In this document: piece by piece, positions 27,826 through 38,406 of the stretch
Numbering within the stretch: position 1 is the stretch's first letter
Layout: each line of letters begins with the position of its first letter
Assembly: GCA_902363135.1 (NCBI GenBank)
Contig: CABIZF010000001.1
Location: 310,001 to 374,000, forward strand
Reading direction: 5' to 3'
Origin: Lachnospiraceae bacterium
Lineage (GTDB): Bacteria > Bacillota > Clostridia > Lachnospirales > Lachnospiraceae
DNA length: 64,000 nt
Program-made: the position numbers and the translations under genes
The notes under the pieces: generated by a model
What the model saw: only the letters and a program-made list of their open reading frames with translations
Databases searched by the model: none
What the model was told of the DNA's origin: nothing

Positions 27826-28488
27826 ATGGAGAAAAAGAAATTTGCGGTGGCGATCACAGATCTGTTACTTGCACTCATCGGTTGCCTTTTTATTCTGAGT
27901 GCGTCGGTCGTGCTCGTGCTGAATATCCGGGTGATTTACTATCATGATATTGATACATTACATCTGACAAAAGAGGTCGACCTGACGAAAGAGCAGATTC
28001 GGGAAAATTATGATGCGCTGATCGATTACAACCTGTTCTGGAAGGGAGAGGATACCCTGCAGTTTCCCGATTTTCCGATGTCGGAGCATGGACAGATCCA
28101 TTTTGCAGAGGTGCGGCGGATCTTTGTCGCACTGCAGTATCTGATGATTGGATCAGCAGCTGTGTTTTTTATCGGAGAATGGGGAAAACTGCGAAGAGGA
28201 AGCCGCCGCAGCCTGAAGCTGACAGCGATTCTTGCGATTGTCCTGCCGCTTGCGGCCGGAGCGATGATCGCATCCAATTGGGAAGCGTTTTTTATCGGGT
28301 TTCACCACGTGATGTTTTCCAATGACTACTGGCTCTTTGACCCGGCGACCGATCCGGTGATTCTGATTTTGCCGGATGCTTTTTTTCTGCACTGTGCCCT
28401 GGCAATTCTGATTTGTGTGCTGGCAGGAAGCGCTTTGTGCATGGGCGGGTATTGTCTGGCGGCAAACCGGAAAAATAAAAGAAAATAG
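27826..28488 (+). CDS. Integral membrane protein, DUF1461/TIGR01906-like
   Basis: A 220-residue protein with four or more hydrophobic helices: one near the N-terminus (ITDLLLALIGCLFILSASVV), one at ~110-130, one at ~145-165 and one near the C-terminus. An extracytoplasmic loop carries the family-like pattern LTKEQIRENYDALIDYN. It matches the TIGR01906 membrane family, whose function is unknown. The ATG at 27,826 is preferred because upstream starts lack a ribosome binding site and would precede the basic MEKKKFA; GGAAGGAG is about 16 bases away, so the exact start is uncertain. Confidence 0.75.
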   Translation: MEKKKFAVAITDLLLALIGCLFILSASVVLVLNIRVIYYHDIDTLHLTKEVDLTKEQIRENYDALIDYNLFWKGEDTLQFPDFPMSEHGQIHFAEVRRIFVALQYLMIGSAAVFFIGEWGKLRRGSRRSLKLTAILAIVLPLAAGAMIASNWEAFFIGFHHVMFSNDYWLFDPATDPVILILPDAFFLHCALAILICVLAGSALCMGGYCLAANRKNKRK

Positions 28489-28520
28489 CAAGAATAAATG
28501 AGAAAAACGGAGGAACTCAA

Positions 28521-31433
28521 ATGAATCTGGAAAAAATAGCGCAGTACCGGCTGATCAGGCGGGAAACACTGACGGATATCCATACCGAAGGCTATCTTCT
28601 GGAACACCGAAAGACACATGCACGCGTGCTCGTGCTGGAAAATGACGATGAAAATAAGGTGTTTAATATCGCCTTTCGCACGCCGCCGGCAGACAGTACG
28701 GGAGTGGCGCATATCGTAGAGCACACGGTTTTGTGTGGTAGCCGGGAGTTCCCGACGAAGGATCCATTCGTGGAACTGGTAAAGGGCTCCCTGAATACAT
28801 TTCTGAATGCAATGACCTATCCGGATAAGACGATGTATCCGCTTGCAAGCTGCAATGATACCGATTTCTGTAACCTGATGCATGTCTATCTGGACGCGGT
28901 ATTTTATCCGAATATTTATAAAAAGGAAGCAATTTTCCGTCAGGAGGGCTGGAGCTATGAGCTCGAATCTCCGGATGCGGATCTGACCTACAATGGTGTT
29001 GTCTACAATGAGATGAAGGGTGCCTTTTCTTCTCCGGAGGAGGTGCTTGAACGGGAGATCATGAATACGCTATTCCCGGATACGCCGTATGGTGTCGAAT
29101 CCGGCGGAGATCCGGACTGTATTCCACAGCTGACCTATGAACAGTACCTTGATTTTCACCGGAAATATTATCACCCGTCGAACAGCTACATTTATCTTTA
29201 CGGGGACATGGATTTTGAGGAGCGGCTGAACTGGATAGACGAGCATTATCTGAGTCAGTTTGATGCGCTTTCGATAGATTCAGAGATTCCGATGCAGCAG
29301 CCGTTTGACGAAATGCGGCACATACTGCGGGAATATCCGGTTGCCGAGGAAGATCCGGTCAGGGATGCGACTTACCTGACGTACAATGTCGTCGTCGGCA
29401 CGAGCCTGGACGTGGAACTTTCCAATGCGTTCGCGGTGCTGGATTACGCACTGCTGTCTTCGCCGGGAGCGGTGCTGAAGCAGGCACTGCTGGATGCGGG
29501 GATCGGGACGGATATCATGAGCTCATACGAGAGCGGTATCCTGCAGCCAACGTACAGCATCATCGCGAAAAATGCAAATGCGGAAGATGAAGCGCGTTTT
29601 GTTCAGATTATCCGGAAGACTCTGGAAGAGACAGCAGAGCATGGCATTGATAAAAAGGCATTGCTGGCTGGGATCAATACGATGGAATTCAAGGCGCGTG
29701 AAGCAGACTACGGCGCATATCCGAAGGGACTGATGTATGGACTGGACGTATTTGATAGCTGGCTGTATGATGCCGAGCGTCCGTTTGATTATTTGCGGTT
29801 TGATGTATATGCACAGATGAAGGAAGATGTAAAGACCGGTTATTTTGAAGAGCTGATCCGAAAGTATCTTCTGAATAATACCCATGGCACAATACTGACC
29901 GCGGTACCAAAGCGTGGCCTGACAGCAGAAAAGGACGCGCTTCTGGCAGAGAAGCTGCAGACATATAAGGCGTCGCTTTCCGGGGAAGAGGTGCTGGCAC
30001 TCGTCGAGAAAACGAAACAGCTCAAGGCATTTCAGGAAGCACCACAGACACCGGAGGAGCTGCGTCTCATCCCGATGCTGAAGCGTGAGGACATCGGGAA
30101 GAAGGCAGCAGGCTTCCAGAATGCCGAGTACGAGTGGGAAGGCGTGAAGATCCTGCACCACGACGTATTTTCCAATGGCATTGCCTATCTCGACCTGCTT
30201 TTTGACATCGGTCGTGTGGCGCGGGAGGATATCCCATATCTCGGTGTATTAAAGGCGGTGCTCGGCATGGTAAATACCGAACACTACACCTACCAGGAAT
30301 TAAATAACGAGATCAACGGCAACACCGGCGGCATTTCCGTGGGACTCAGCATGTATCCGAAGAAGGGCGAAAATGCGATCCGGGCATTTGCGGGCATTCG
30401 GGCGAGTGTGCTGTATGAGAAGCTTCCATATGCATATCAGATGGCCGAAGAGATTGCGCTGCACTCAAAATTTGACGATGACCGGAGAATGTACGAGATT
30501 CTGACAAAACTGAAATCCCGTCTTTCGATGCAGCTTGCCGCGAATGGACACAGGAGCGCAGGTACCCGTGCACTGTCGTATTTTTCACAGTTTTCTGCAT
30601 TTGGCGATGCAGTGGGCGGTATTGGTTTTTATCAGCTTGTTGCGGAACTGGTGGAGCATTTTGAGGAGAAAAAAGATGCCCTGCGCGCGAAGCTGCAGGA
30701 GTTGACAGAAGCGCTGTTTTGCAAAGAGGGACTGTTTGTCAGCCTGACCTGTGATGTGGATGGATTGGAAGCAATGCGGGAGCCGTTTACCGGCTTTTAT
30801 GCGGCACTTCCTTGCGCGACGGCTGCTCTGAAGGAAAATACACTCGTGCTGTCCCGGAAAAATGAAGGCTTTACGACAGCAGGACAGGTGCAGTATGTCG
30901 CGCGTGCGGGAAATTTTGCAAAGGAAGGCTTTGCATACACAGGCCTGCTTCAGATTGTCAAGGTCATGATGAATTACGACTATCTGTGGCAGAACATCCG
31001 TGTGCTCGGCGGAGCCTATGGCTGTATGTCGGCGTTTGGAAGAGGTGGTGACACAATGTTTGTCTCCTATCGCGATCCGAAGCTGGCAAAGACGAATGAG
31101 GTCTATGACGGCATTCCGGCGTATCTGGAGCAGTTCGAGGCAGATGAGCGTGAGATGACGAAGTATATCATCGGGACAATCAGTGAGCTCGACACACCGC
31201 TGACCCCGTCCATGAAGGGCAGCCGTTCATTGAATGCATATTTTTGCGAGATCACAGAGGAAGAGGTGCAGAAGGAGCGGGATGAGATATTGAATGCGAC
31301 CTGTGAGCAGATCCGCGCGCTGGCTTCGCAGATTCGAGCGGTGCTTGATCAGCAGAATCTCTGTGTCATCGGAAACGAGCAGAAGATCAGAGAGAGCAAG
31401 GAGCTGTTTGAGCGGATTGCACCGCTGTGTTAA
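28521..31433 (+). CDS. M16C-family zinc metallopeptidase (presequence-protease-like)
   Basis: A 970-residue insulinase-family peptidase. The inverted zinc motif HxxEH is present as HIVEH around residue 72 in GVAHIVEHTVLCGS, followed by an FPTKDPFVELVKGSLNTF stretch. The distal Glu ligand is expected in the YNGVVYNEMKGAF segment. The M16C-associated domain and a second inactive peptidase-like half follow. Members degrade oligopeptides in a closed chamber. It is cytoplasmic by lack of a signal peptide. AAACGGAGGA precedes the start. era follows closely. Confidence 0.9.
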   Translation: MNLEKIAQYRLIRRETLTDIHTEGYLLEHRKTHARVLVLENDDENKVFNIAFRTPPADSTGVAHIVEHTVLCGSREFPTKDPFVELVKGSLNTFLNAMTYPDKTMYPLASCNDTDFCNLMHVYLDAVFYPNIYKKEAIFRQEGWSYELESPDADLTYNGVVYNEMKGAFSSPEEVLEREIMNTLFPDTPYGVESGGDPDCIPQLTYEQYLDFHRKYYHPSNSYIYLYGDMDFEERLNWIDEHYLSQFDALSIDSEIPMQQPFDEMRHILREYPVAEEDPVRDATYLTYNVVVGTSLDVELSNAFAVLDYALLSSPGAVLKQALLDAGIGTDIMSSYESGILQPTYSIIAKNANAEDEARFVQIIRKTLEETAEHGIDKKALLAGINTMEFKAREADYGAYPKGLMYGLDVFDSWLYDAERPFDYLRFDVYAQMKEDVKTGYFEELIRKYLLNNTHGTILTAVPKRGLTAEKDALLAEKLQTYKASLSGEEVLALVEKTKQLKAFQEAPQTPEELRLIPMLKREDIGKKAAGFQNAEYEWEGVKILHHDVFSNGIAYLDLLFDIGRVAREDIPYLGVLKAVLGMVNTEHYTYQELNNEINGNTGGISVGLSMYPKKGENAIRAFAGIRASVLYEKLPYAYQMAEEIALHSKFDDDRRMYEILTKLKSRLSMQLAANGHRSAGTRALSYFSQFSAFGDAVGGIGFYQLVAELVEHFEEKKDALRAKLQELTEALFCKEGLFVSLTCDVDGLEAMREPFTGFYAALPCATAALKENTLVLSRKNEGFTTAGQVQYVARAGNFAKEGFAYTGLLQIVKVMMNYDYLWQNIRVLGGAYGCMSAFGRGGDTMFVSYRDPKLAKTNEVYDGIPAYLEQFEADEREMTKYIIGTISELDTPLTPSMKGSRSLNAYFCEITEEEVQKERDEILNATCEQIRALASQIRAVLDQQNLCVIGNEQKIRESKELFERIAPLC

Positions 31434-31465
31434 TGCCCGCATCACAAAGGAAGAGGAAGAATTAT

Positions 31466-32374
31466 ATGGAAAGTGCAAATTTTAAATCCGGCTTTGCGAC
31501 ACTGATCGGCAGGCCGAACGTTGGAAAATCGACCTTGATGAATCATCTGATCGGACAGAAGATCGCGATCACATCAAATAAGCCGCAGACGACACGGAAC
31601 CGCATTCAGACGGTCTATACCTCAAAACAGGGTCAGATCGTATTTCTGGATACACCGGGCATTCACAAGGCAAAAAACAAGCTTGGGGAGTATATGGTCA
31701 GCGTAGCGGAGCAGACCCTAAAGGAGGTCGATGTCGTGCTCTGGCTCGTAGAGCCGACAGACTTCATCGGGAAAGGAGAGCGGCACATTGCAGAGCAGCT
31801 CAAAAAGTCGAAGACGCCGGTTATCCTGATTATGAATAAGATCGACATGGCGGACAAGGAAAAGCTTCCGGAATACATGGCACATTATCGCGAGCTCTAT
31901 GATTTTGAAGATGTGATTCCGGTCTGCGCCCTGCGTGGCATTAATATGGAGCGTGTCATCAATGCGATCTTCAAATTCCTGCCGTATGGTCCGAAATATT
32001 TTGATGATGATACGATCACCGATCAGCCTCAGCGTCAGATCGTGGCAGAGATGATCCGGGAAAAAGCGTTGCGCTGTCTGGAAGAAGAGATACCGCACGG
32101 CATCGCTGTGGCGATCGACCGGATGCGGGAGCGACCGGACGGATCGATGATGGATATCGACGCGACGATCATTTGCGAGCGGGATTCCCACAAGGGTATT
32201 ATCATCGGAAAGGGTGGAGCGATGCTGCGCAAGATCGGCTCGCAGGCGCGCCGGGAGATCGAAAACATGCTGGAAATGAAGGTGAATCTCCAGCTCTGGG
32301 TCAAGGTGAAGAAGGACTGGCGCGACAGCGATTTTATGATTAAGAACTTCGGCTATGACAAGAAGGAAATATAG
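31466..32374 (+). CDS. era: GTPase Era
   Basis: A 302-residue ribosome-assembly GTPase. G1 is GRPNVGKST, G3 is DTPGIH and G4 is NKID. A C-terminal KH domain carries IIGKGGAMLRKIGSQAR and binds the 3' end of 16S rRNA. The ATG at 31,466 is taken because GGAAGAGGAAG precedes it and family members begin shortly before the FATLIGRPNVGKS strand; upstream in-frame starts fall inside the peptidase gene end. recO follows after 33 bases, the usual era-recO order in Clostridia. Confidence 0.95.
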   Translation: MESANFKSGFATLIGRPNVGKSTLMNHLIGQKIAITSNKPQTTRNRIQTVYTSKQGQIVFLDTPGIHKAKNKLGEYMVSVAEQTLKEVDVVLWLVEPTDFIGKGERHIAEQLKKSKTPVILIMNKIDMADKEKLPEYMAHYRELYDFEDVIPVCALRGINMERVINAIFKFLPYGPKYFDDDTITDQPQRQIVAEMIREKALRCLEEEIPHGIAVAIDRMRERPDGSMMDIDATIICERDSHKGIIIGKGGAMLRKIGSQARREIENMLEMKVNLQLWVKVKKDWRDSDFMIKNFGYDKKEI

Positions 32375-32407
32375 TTTTTACTGCGGGCCGGAAAGGACGA
32401 AAACGGT

Positions 32408-33073
32408 ATGAGCGAACCGTTGAAGGTAAGAGGGATGGTGCTCAGGGCGGCTCCCTCCGGAGAATATGACAGGCGAACGGTGATCCTGACAAAGGAGCGG
32501 GGCAGGATCACTGCTTTTGCACGTGGAGCACGAAAGCCAAAGAGTCCGCTGATCGCATCGACGGCGCCGTTTGTGTTTGGTACCTTTACTGTTTATGAAG
32601 GGAGGGACGCCTACACACTCGTACAGGCCGAGATTGAACAGTATTTTATGGATATCCGCGAGGACTTTGAGAAGGCCTGCTATGGCTGCTATTTTATGGA
32701 GGTAGCAGAATACTACACAAGGGAAAATCTGGATGGCGGCCCGATGCTGAATCTTCTGTATGTGACCTTGCGGGCGCTTCAGGATGCCCGGCTGGACTAT
32801 GAGCTGGTCCGATGCATCTTTGAGATGAAAGCGATGGTACAAAACGGCGAGTATCCATATGAGACGGCGGAGGATTCGTCGCTTTCCGAGGCGGTTCGGT
32901 GCGCGATTGCCTATGTCCTGACCGCTCCGCTTCAGAAGCTGTACGGGTTTACGCTTACACCGGAGGCGTTTCGGGAATTTCGCCGGGTACAGAACCATTT
33001 CAACCGCTATCTGGATCGGAATTTCAAATCCCTGGATATTTTAAAAACAATGGTTGAAACAAAGCGGGAATGA
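32408..33073 (+). CDS. recO: DNA repair protein RecO
   Basis: A 221-residue protein of the RecO family, which loads RecA in the RecFOR pathway. The N-terminal OB fold (VRGMVLRAAPSGEYDRRTVILTKERG) and the helical C-terminal domain are recognisable. It is slightly short, and the usual Cys-rich zinc-finger (CxxC pairs in the second half) is absent; only isolated Cys residues are seen. The gene sits directly after era and is followed by an unrelated lipoprotein gene. Confidence 0.9.
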   Translation: MSEPLKVRGMVLRAAPSGEYDRRTVILTKERGRITAFARGARKPKSPLIASTAPFVFGTFTVYEGRDAYTLVQAEIEQYFMDIREDFEKACYGCYFMEVAEYYTRENLDGGPMLNLLYVTLRALQDARLDYELVRCIFEMKAMVQNGEYPYETAEDSSLSEAVRCAIAYVLTAPLQKLYGFTLTPEAFREFRRVQNHFNRYLDRNFKSLDILKTMVETKRE

Positions 33074-33138
33074 CGGTATAATACAGAGATGGTGCGAAGG
33101 CGCCGGCACGAAAGACTGAGATGCACGGGAGGAAGTAC

Positions 33139-33855
33139 ATGAGAGCAGGAAGGATAGCGGCTGTAGCGGCACTTGGATTGGGAGTAATGCTGCTTGGCGG
33201 CTGTGAGATGCTGGATCAGCAGCAGAAATGGGAGCCACAGGAAGATGCGGCGATCTCCATCAGCGAGGACGGTGTGATCACGGAATATGTGCAGGACACA
33301 CTGGATGAATCCTACTACAGTGCATCAGAACTGGAAAAGATGATCACATCCGACGTGGCGGATTATAATTCCAAACACGGCGAGAATACGATTCAGGTAA
33401 AGAGCTACGAAGCGTCGGATGACGGAAAGGTGCATCTTGTGATGGAATATGCCACTGCGAATGACTATGCGGTATTTAATAATGTAGAATTCTACAGCGG
33501 TTCCATGATCAATGCACAGCTGGAAGGGTATCTTTTTGACGGATCCTTTAAAAAGGTAAAAAATGGTGTTGTGCAGGGCTCGGCTGTTTCCGGAAGCGAG
33601 GTCGTCAAAAAAATGGCGGCGGAGGTACTCGTAGTGACCGCACCGCTCGAGGTGCACGTGCCGGGGAATGTGCTGTACACGACCAGCAATGCAGAGGTGC
33701 TTGCGTCTAACGATGTGAACGCGACCGGGAAGACCGCAGAGGAAGCGACCGACAAAGGCCTGGAGCTGCCATCGAAGCAGGTCTATATAGGAGAAGAGAA
33801 GAGCTTTGACGAGAAGGCTGCGGCGAGCCGGGTGTATATTATATATCAGGAATAG
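33139..33855 (+). CDS. Putative lipoprotein of unknown function
   Basis: A 238-residue protein with a lipoprotein signal: a basic MRAGR start, a hydrophobic core and the lipobox LLGGC near residue 25. The mature part is acidic and contains a region that looks like an extracytoplasmic alpha/beta domain (VITEYVQDTLDESYYSASEL). I do not recognise a family. The ATG at 33,139 is preferred over 33,121 because GGAGGAAG ends 4 bases before it. A short CATGCAATGCATG palindrome just after the stop could be a weak terminator. Confidence 0.8.
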   Translation: MRAGRIAAVAALGLGVMLLGGCEMLDQQQKWEPQEDAAISISEDGVITEYVQDTLDESYYSASELEKMITSDVADYNSKHGENTIQVKSYEASDDGKVHLVMEYATANDYAVFNNVEFYSGSMINAQLEGYLFDGSFKKVKNGVVQGSAVSGSEVVKKMAAEVLVVTAPLEVHVPGNVLYTTSNAEVLASNDVNATGKTAEEATDKGLELPSKQVYIGEEKSFDEKAAASRVYIIYQE

Positions 33856-33927
33856 ACATGCAATGCATGTTTATCATAAATACTATGCCGGATGGATGCC
33901 GGTAAATCTGGTTTGAGGAGGATCAGT

Positions 33928-35325
33928 ATGGAAAAGACTATGGACAAAATTGTGGCACTTGCAAAGGGAAGAGGATTTGTGTATCCGGGCTCTGAGATTT
34001 ACGGTGGCCTTGCAAATACATGGGACTATGGAAACCTGGGCGTAGAGCTGAAGAATAATGTAAAAAAAGCGTGGTGGCAGAAATTCATCACACAGAATCC
34101 GTACAATGTCGGCGTCGATTGTGCGATTCTGATGAATCCGCAGACCTGGGTGGCATCCGGACATCTTGGCGGATTTGCAGATCCGCTGATGGACTGTAAG
34201 GAGTGCCACGAGCGTTTCCGTGCAGACAAGCTGATCGAGGATTACTGTCAGGAGAAGGGCATTGAGCTGCCAAAGCCGATCGATGCATTTTCTCAGCAGG
34301 AGATGACCGATTTCATCAACGAGCACAACATACCGTGTCCGACCTGCGGCAAGCATAATTTTACGGATATCCGTCAGTTCAACCTGATGTTCAAGACCTT
34401 CCAGGGTGTTACGGAGGATGCGAAGAACACGGTTTACTTAAGACCGGAGACGGCGCAGGGTATCTTTGTCAACTTTAAGAACGTACAGCGTACTTCCAGA
34501 AAGAAGCTGCCGTTTGGTATCGGACAGATCGGAAAGTCCTTCCGTAATGAGATCACACCGGGCAACTTTACCTTCCGTACACGTGAGTTTGAGCAGATGG
34601 AGCTGGAGTTCTTCTGTGTTCCGGGGACGGATCTTGAGTGGTTCCAGTACTGGAGAAGCTTCTGCTTTAACTGGCTGAAGTCTCTCGGCATGAAAGAGGA
34701 TGAGTTGCGCCTGCGCGACCATGATCCGGAAGAGCTTTGCTTCTACAGCAAGGGAACGACCGACATCGAGTATCTTTTCCCGTTCGGATGGGGTGAGCTG
34801 TGGGGCATTGCGGACCGTACCGATTACGATCTGACGCAGCACCAGAATGTATCCGGACAGGATATGTCCTACTTCGATGATGAGAAGAAGGAAAAATATA
34901 TTCCGTACGTTATTGAGCCTTCACTTGGCGCAGACCGTGTCGTACTGGCGTTCCTGTGCAGTGCATACGATGAGGAAAATATCGGCACCGAGGAGAAGCC
35001 GGATATGCGTACTGTGCTTCATTTCCATCCGGCGCTTGCACCGGTCAAGATCGGCGTACTTCCGCTCTCTAAGAAGCTCAACGAGGGCGCAGAGAAGATT
35101 TATGCAGAGCTTTCCAAATATTATAACTGTGAGTTTGATGACAGAGGAAATATCGGAAAGCGTTACAGAAGACAGGATGAAATCGGTACTCCGTACTGCG
35201 TGACCTACGATTTCGAGTCCGAGACCGACGGTGCAGTCACCGTCCGCGATCGTGACACGATGGAGCAGGAGCGTGTGAAGATCGAGGATCTGAAGGCCTA
35301 CTTTGAGAAGAAGATGGAATTTTAA
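33928..35325 (+). CDS. glyS: Glycyl-tRNA synthetase (alpha2 type)
   Basis: A 465-residue class II aminoacyl-tRNA synthetase of the homodimeric type that charges tRNA-Gly. Motifs include [20 protein letters not shown] at the N-terminus, two zinc-binding-like Cys pairs ([14 protein letters not shown]), motif 2 with [10 protein letters not shown], and a C-terminal anticodon-binding domain. The ATG at 33,928 follows GAGGAGG. The gap from the lipoprotein gene (72 bases) is too short for a T-box leader, so regulation by glycyl-tRNA is not supported here. Confidence 0.95.
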   Translation: MEKTMDKIVALAKGRGFVYPGSEIYGGLANTWDYGNLGVELKNNVKKAWWQKFITQNPYNVGVDCAILMNPQTWVASGHLGGFADPLMDCKECHERFRADKLIEDYCQEKGIELPKPIDAFSQQEMTDFINEHNIPCPTCGKHNFTDIRQFNLMFKTFQGVTEDAKNTVYLRPETAQGIFVNFKNVQRTSRKKLPFGIGQIGKSFRNEITPGNFTFRTREFEQMELEFFCVPGTDLEWFQYWRSFCFNWLKSLGMKEDELRLRDHDPEELCFYSKGTTDIEYLFPFGWGELWGIADRTDYDLTQHQNVSGQDMSYFDDEKKEKYIPYVIEPSLGADRVVLAFLCSAYDEENIGTEEKPDMRTVLHFHPALAPVKIGVLPLSKKLNEGAEKIYAELSKYYNCEFDDRGNIGKRYRRQDEIGTPYCVTYDFESETDGAVTVRDRDTMEQERVKIEDLKAYFEKKMEF

Positions 35326-35388
35326 CCGATAAGCTTCGAATCAGCATGTCCTCTGCTTTCAATGCACAGAGCAAAATACGGTAATTAT

Positions 35389-35421
35389 GTGCCCGGCTTA
35401 CGAAATGAAGCCGGGCATTTT
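35389..35421 (+). terminator. Intrinsic terminator of glyS
   Basis: TGCCCGGCTT and AAGCCGGGCA form a 10-bp stem around an 8-base loop, followed by a short T run. Confidence 0.75.
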
Positions 35422-35659
35422 GCACGCTGTGATATCAGCTGGATGCTTTGTCGGTATTCCTGAACTGGCGACTGCTGCCGGCATCCCTGCAGGATTCTGG
35501 TTCGTGTATGGCGGTGCAGCAGGTGCGGGCAGAGGTGAGGGGGAAACACATATGTATGCAAAACGTGGAAAAACCAGCTGAAATTCGGTAAAATGACAAA
35601 AGTTTAACAAAACAATCACGCGTGGATGCGAAAAAATACATAAAGAATCACGGAAAAAC
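35422..35659. other. Intergenic stretch with no assignable gene
   Basis: Short open frames exist on both strands but lack ribosome binding sites and family resemblance. The distal 80 bases are AT-rich and lead into the ppdK promoter. Confidence 0.5.
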
Positions 35660-35687
35660 TTGACTGTATGTAGAAATATGTTACAAT
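35660..35687 (+). promoter_or_regulatory. Predicted ppdK promoter
   Basis: TTGACT at 35,660-35,665, a 16-base spacer and TACAAT at 35,682-35,687. AGGAGGA lies about 10 bases before the ppdK ATG. Confidence 0.6.
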
Positions 35688-35775
35688 AAGATACAGAGGC
35701 GCTGACTGGATACTGTTGTGGAAAAAAGTGGTATTCAGGCAGTTATTTGAATTCATTTTAGGAGGAATATGAAAC

Positions 35776-38406
35776 ATGGCAAAATGGGTCTATATGTTTA
35801 CGGAAGGAAACGCAGATATGCGAAATCTTCTCGGAGGAAAAGGCGCAAATCTGGCGGAGATGACCAATCTCGGTCTGCCGGTGCCGCAGGGCTTTACGAT
35901 TACGACAGAGGCCTGCACACAGTACTATGAGGATGGCAGAAAGATCAACGACGAGATTATGGACCAGATCATGGAGGCCATTGAGAAGATGGAAGGCATC
36001 ACCGGGAAAAAGTTCGGTGACAAAGAGAATCCGCTGCTTGTCTCCGTTCGTTCCGGAGCGCGTGCATCCATGCCGGGTATGATGGATACCATCCTGAACC
36101 TTGGACTGAATGAAGAGGTTGTAGAGGTCCTTTCTGCAAAGTCCGGCAATCCGCGTTGGGCATGGGACTGCTATCGTAGATTTATCCAGATGTTCTCCGA
36201 TGTCGTTATGGAGGTCGGCAAAAAGTATTTTGAAGAGCTGATCGACAAAATGAAGGCAGAGAAGGGCGTGACACAGGACGTTGAACTGACTGCAGAGGAT
36301 CTGAAGGAGCTGGCGAATCAGTTCAAGGCTGAGTACAGAGAAAAGATCGGCGAAGACTTCCCAACGGACCCGAAGGTACAGCTGATGGAGGCGATCAAGG
36401 CGGTATTCCGTTCCTGGGACAATCCGCGTGCAAATGTATACCGCCGCGATAATGATATTCCGTATTCCTGGGGTACGGCAGTTAATGTACAGATGATGGC
36501 ATTCGGAAATATGGGCGATACCTCAGGTACCGGTGTTGCATTTACCCGTGACCCGGCGACCGGTGAGAAGCATCTGATGGGTGAATTCCTGATGAATGCA
36601 CAGGGCGAGGACGTCGTAGCCGGTGTACGTACTCCGCAGAAGATCGCACAGCTGCAGGAAGTTATGCCGGAAGTATACGAGCAGTTCACAAATATCTGCA
36701 ATACACTGGAAGATCATTACAGAGATATGCAGGATATGGAGTTTACGATCGAGGATCGTCATCTGTATATGCTGCAGACGAGAAATGGTAAGCGTACCGC
36801 AAAGGCCGCACTGAAGATTGCGTGTGATCTGGTAGACGAAGGAATGATTACCGAGGAGAAGGCAGTAGCAATGATCGATCCGCGTAATCTTGACACCCTG
36901 CTGCATCCGCAGTTCGACGCGGCAGCATTAAAGGCAGCGACTCCGGTAGCAAGAGCGCTGGCTGCTTCTCCGGGAGCTGCATGCGGAAAGATTGTATTCA
37001 CCGCAGAGGATGCAAAAGCATGGAACCTGCGTGGTGAGAAGGTCGTACTGGTACGTCTGGAGACTTCTCCGGAGGATATCGAGGGCATGAAGAGCGCACA
37101 GGGTATTCTGACCGTGCGCGGTGGCATGACGAGCCATGCAGCTGTTGTGGCACGTGGTATGGGTACCTGCTGTGTATCCGGATGCTCTGAGATTGCAATG
37201 GATGAAGCAAATAAGAAGTTTGTTCTGGCAGGCAAAGAGTACCATGAAGGGGACTGGCTCTCCATTGATGGTTCTACCGGCTGCATTTACGATGGAGTTA
37301 TCCCGACGGTAGACGCGACGATCGCAGGCGAGTTCGGACGAATCATGGGTTGGGCAGACAAATACCGCACCATGAAGGTTCGTACCAACGCAGATACACC
37401 GCATGATGCAAAGAAGGCACGTGAGCTTGGCGCAGAGGGCATCGGCCTTTGCCGTACCGAGCATATGTTCTTCGAGGGCAACCGTATCGAGGCATTCCGT
37501 GAGATGATCTGCTCTGAGACGGTAGAAGAGAGAGAGACTGCACTGGCAAAGATTCTTCCGGAACAGCAGAGCGACTTTGAGAAGCTCTACGAGGCACTGG
37601 AGGGCTGCCCGGTCACGATCCGTTTCCTGGATCCGCCGCTTCATGAGTTCGTACCGACTGAGGAGGAGGATATCGAGAAGCTGGCTGACGCACAGCACAA
37701 GTCCGTTGAGACGATCAAGAACATTATCAACTCCCTGCATGAGTTCAACCCGATGATGGGTCACCGTGGCTGCCGTCTGGCTGTCACCTACCCGGAGATC
37801 GCAAAGATGCAGACACAGGCAGTCATCCGTGCGGCGATTAATGTACAGAAGGCGCATCCAAACTGGAGCGTAAAGCCGGAGATCATGATCCCGCTCGTTG
37901 GTGACAATAAGGAGCTGGAATATGTGAAGAAGGCAGTCGTAGAGACCGCAGACGCTGAGATCGCAGCATCCGGTGTGGATCTCAAGTATGAGGTAGGTAC
38001 CATGATCGAGATTCCGCGTGCAGCACTGACCGCAGATGAGATCGCAAAGGATGCAGACTTCTTCTGCTTCGGCACGAACGATCTGACTCAGATGACCTAC
38101 GGCTTCTCCCGTGACGACGCAGGCAAGTTCCTGAATGCATATTATGACGCAAAGATCTTTGAGAACGATCCGTTCGCAAAGCTTGACCAGAACGGCGTCG
38201 GCAAGCTCATGGAGATGGCGATCCGGCTTGGCAAATCTGTAAATCCGAAGCTCCACATCGGTATTTGCGGCGAGCATGGCGGTGATCCGACATCCGTAGA
38301 GTTCTGCAATAAGCTTGGACTGGACTATGTGTCCTGCTCCCCGTTCCGCGTACCGATTGCCCGCTTGGCCGCAGCGCAGGCAGCGATTGCACAGAAGAAT
38401 AAATAA
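35776..38406 (+). CDS. ppdK: Pyruvate, phosphate dikinase
   Basis: An 876-residue enzyme, standard length, that interconverts pyruvate + ATP + Pi with phosphoenolpyruvate + AMP + PPi. The N-terminal ATP-grasp domain includes GGKGANLAEMTNLGLPVPQGF and the central domain has the phosphorylated His454 in GGMTSHAAVVARGMG. The C-terminal TIM-barrel PEP domain has GICGEHGGDP and the catalytic Cys in YVSCSPFRVP. With nifJ it links fermentation and gluconeogenesis. It is the last clearly host gene before the composition drops. Confidence 0.97.
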   Translation: MAKWVYMFTEGNADMRNLLGGKGANLAEMTNLGLPVPQGFTITTEACTQYYEDGRKINDEIMDQIMEAIEKMEGITGKKFGDKENPLLVSVRSGARASMPGMMDTILNLGLNEEVVEVLSAKSGNPRWAWDCYRRFIQMFSDVVMEVGKKYFEELIDKMKAEKGVTQDVELTAEDLKELANQFKAEYREKIGEDFPTDPKVQLMEAIKAVFRSWDNPRANVYRRDNDIPYSWGTAVNVQMMAFGNMGDTSGTGVAFTRDPATGEKHLMGEFLMNAQGEDVVAGVRTPQKIAQLQEVMPEVYEQFTNICNTLEDHYRDMQDMEFTIEDRHLYMLQTRNGKRTAKAALKIACDLVDEGMITEEKAVAMIDPRNLDTLLHPQFDAAALKAATPVARALAASPGAACGKIVFTAEDAKAWNLRGEKVVLVRLETSPEDIEGMKSAQGILTVRGGMTSHAAVVARGMGTCCVSGCSEIAMDEANKKFVLAGKEYHEGDWLSIDGSTGCIYDGVIPTVDATIAGEFGRIMGWADKYRTMKVRTNADTPHDAKKARELGAEGIGLCRTEHMFFEGNRIEAFREMICSETVEERETALAKILPEQQSDFEKLYEALEGCPVTIRFLDPPLHEFVPTEEEDIEKLADAQHKSVETIKNIINSLHEFNPMMGHRGCRLAVTYPEIAKMQTQAVIRAAINVQKAHPNWSVKPEIMIPLVGDNKELEYVKKAVVETADAEIAASGVDLKYEVGTMIEIPRAALTADEIAKDADFFCFGTNDLTQMTYGFSRDDAGKFLNAYYDAKIFENDPFAKLDQNGVGKLMEMAIRLGKSVNPKLHIGICGEHGGDPTSVEFCNKLGLDYVSCSPFRVPIARLAAAQAAIAQKNK

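Noticed and set aside
33856..33927. T-box leader before glyS
   Set aside because: The gap is 72 bases and shows no T-box sequence or antiterminator.
35387..35619. Small overlapping frames on both strands between glyS and ppdK
   Set aside because: They begin in the glyS terminator or lack ribosome binding sites and show no family resemblance.
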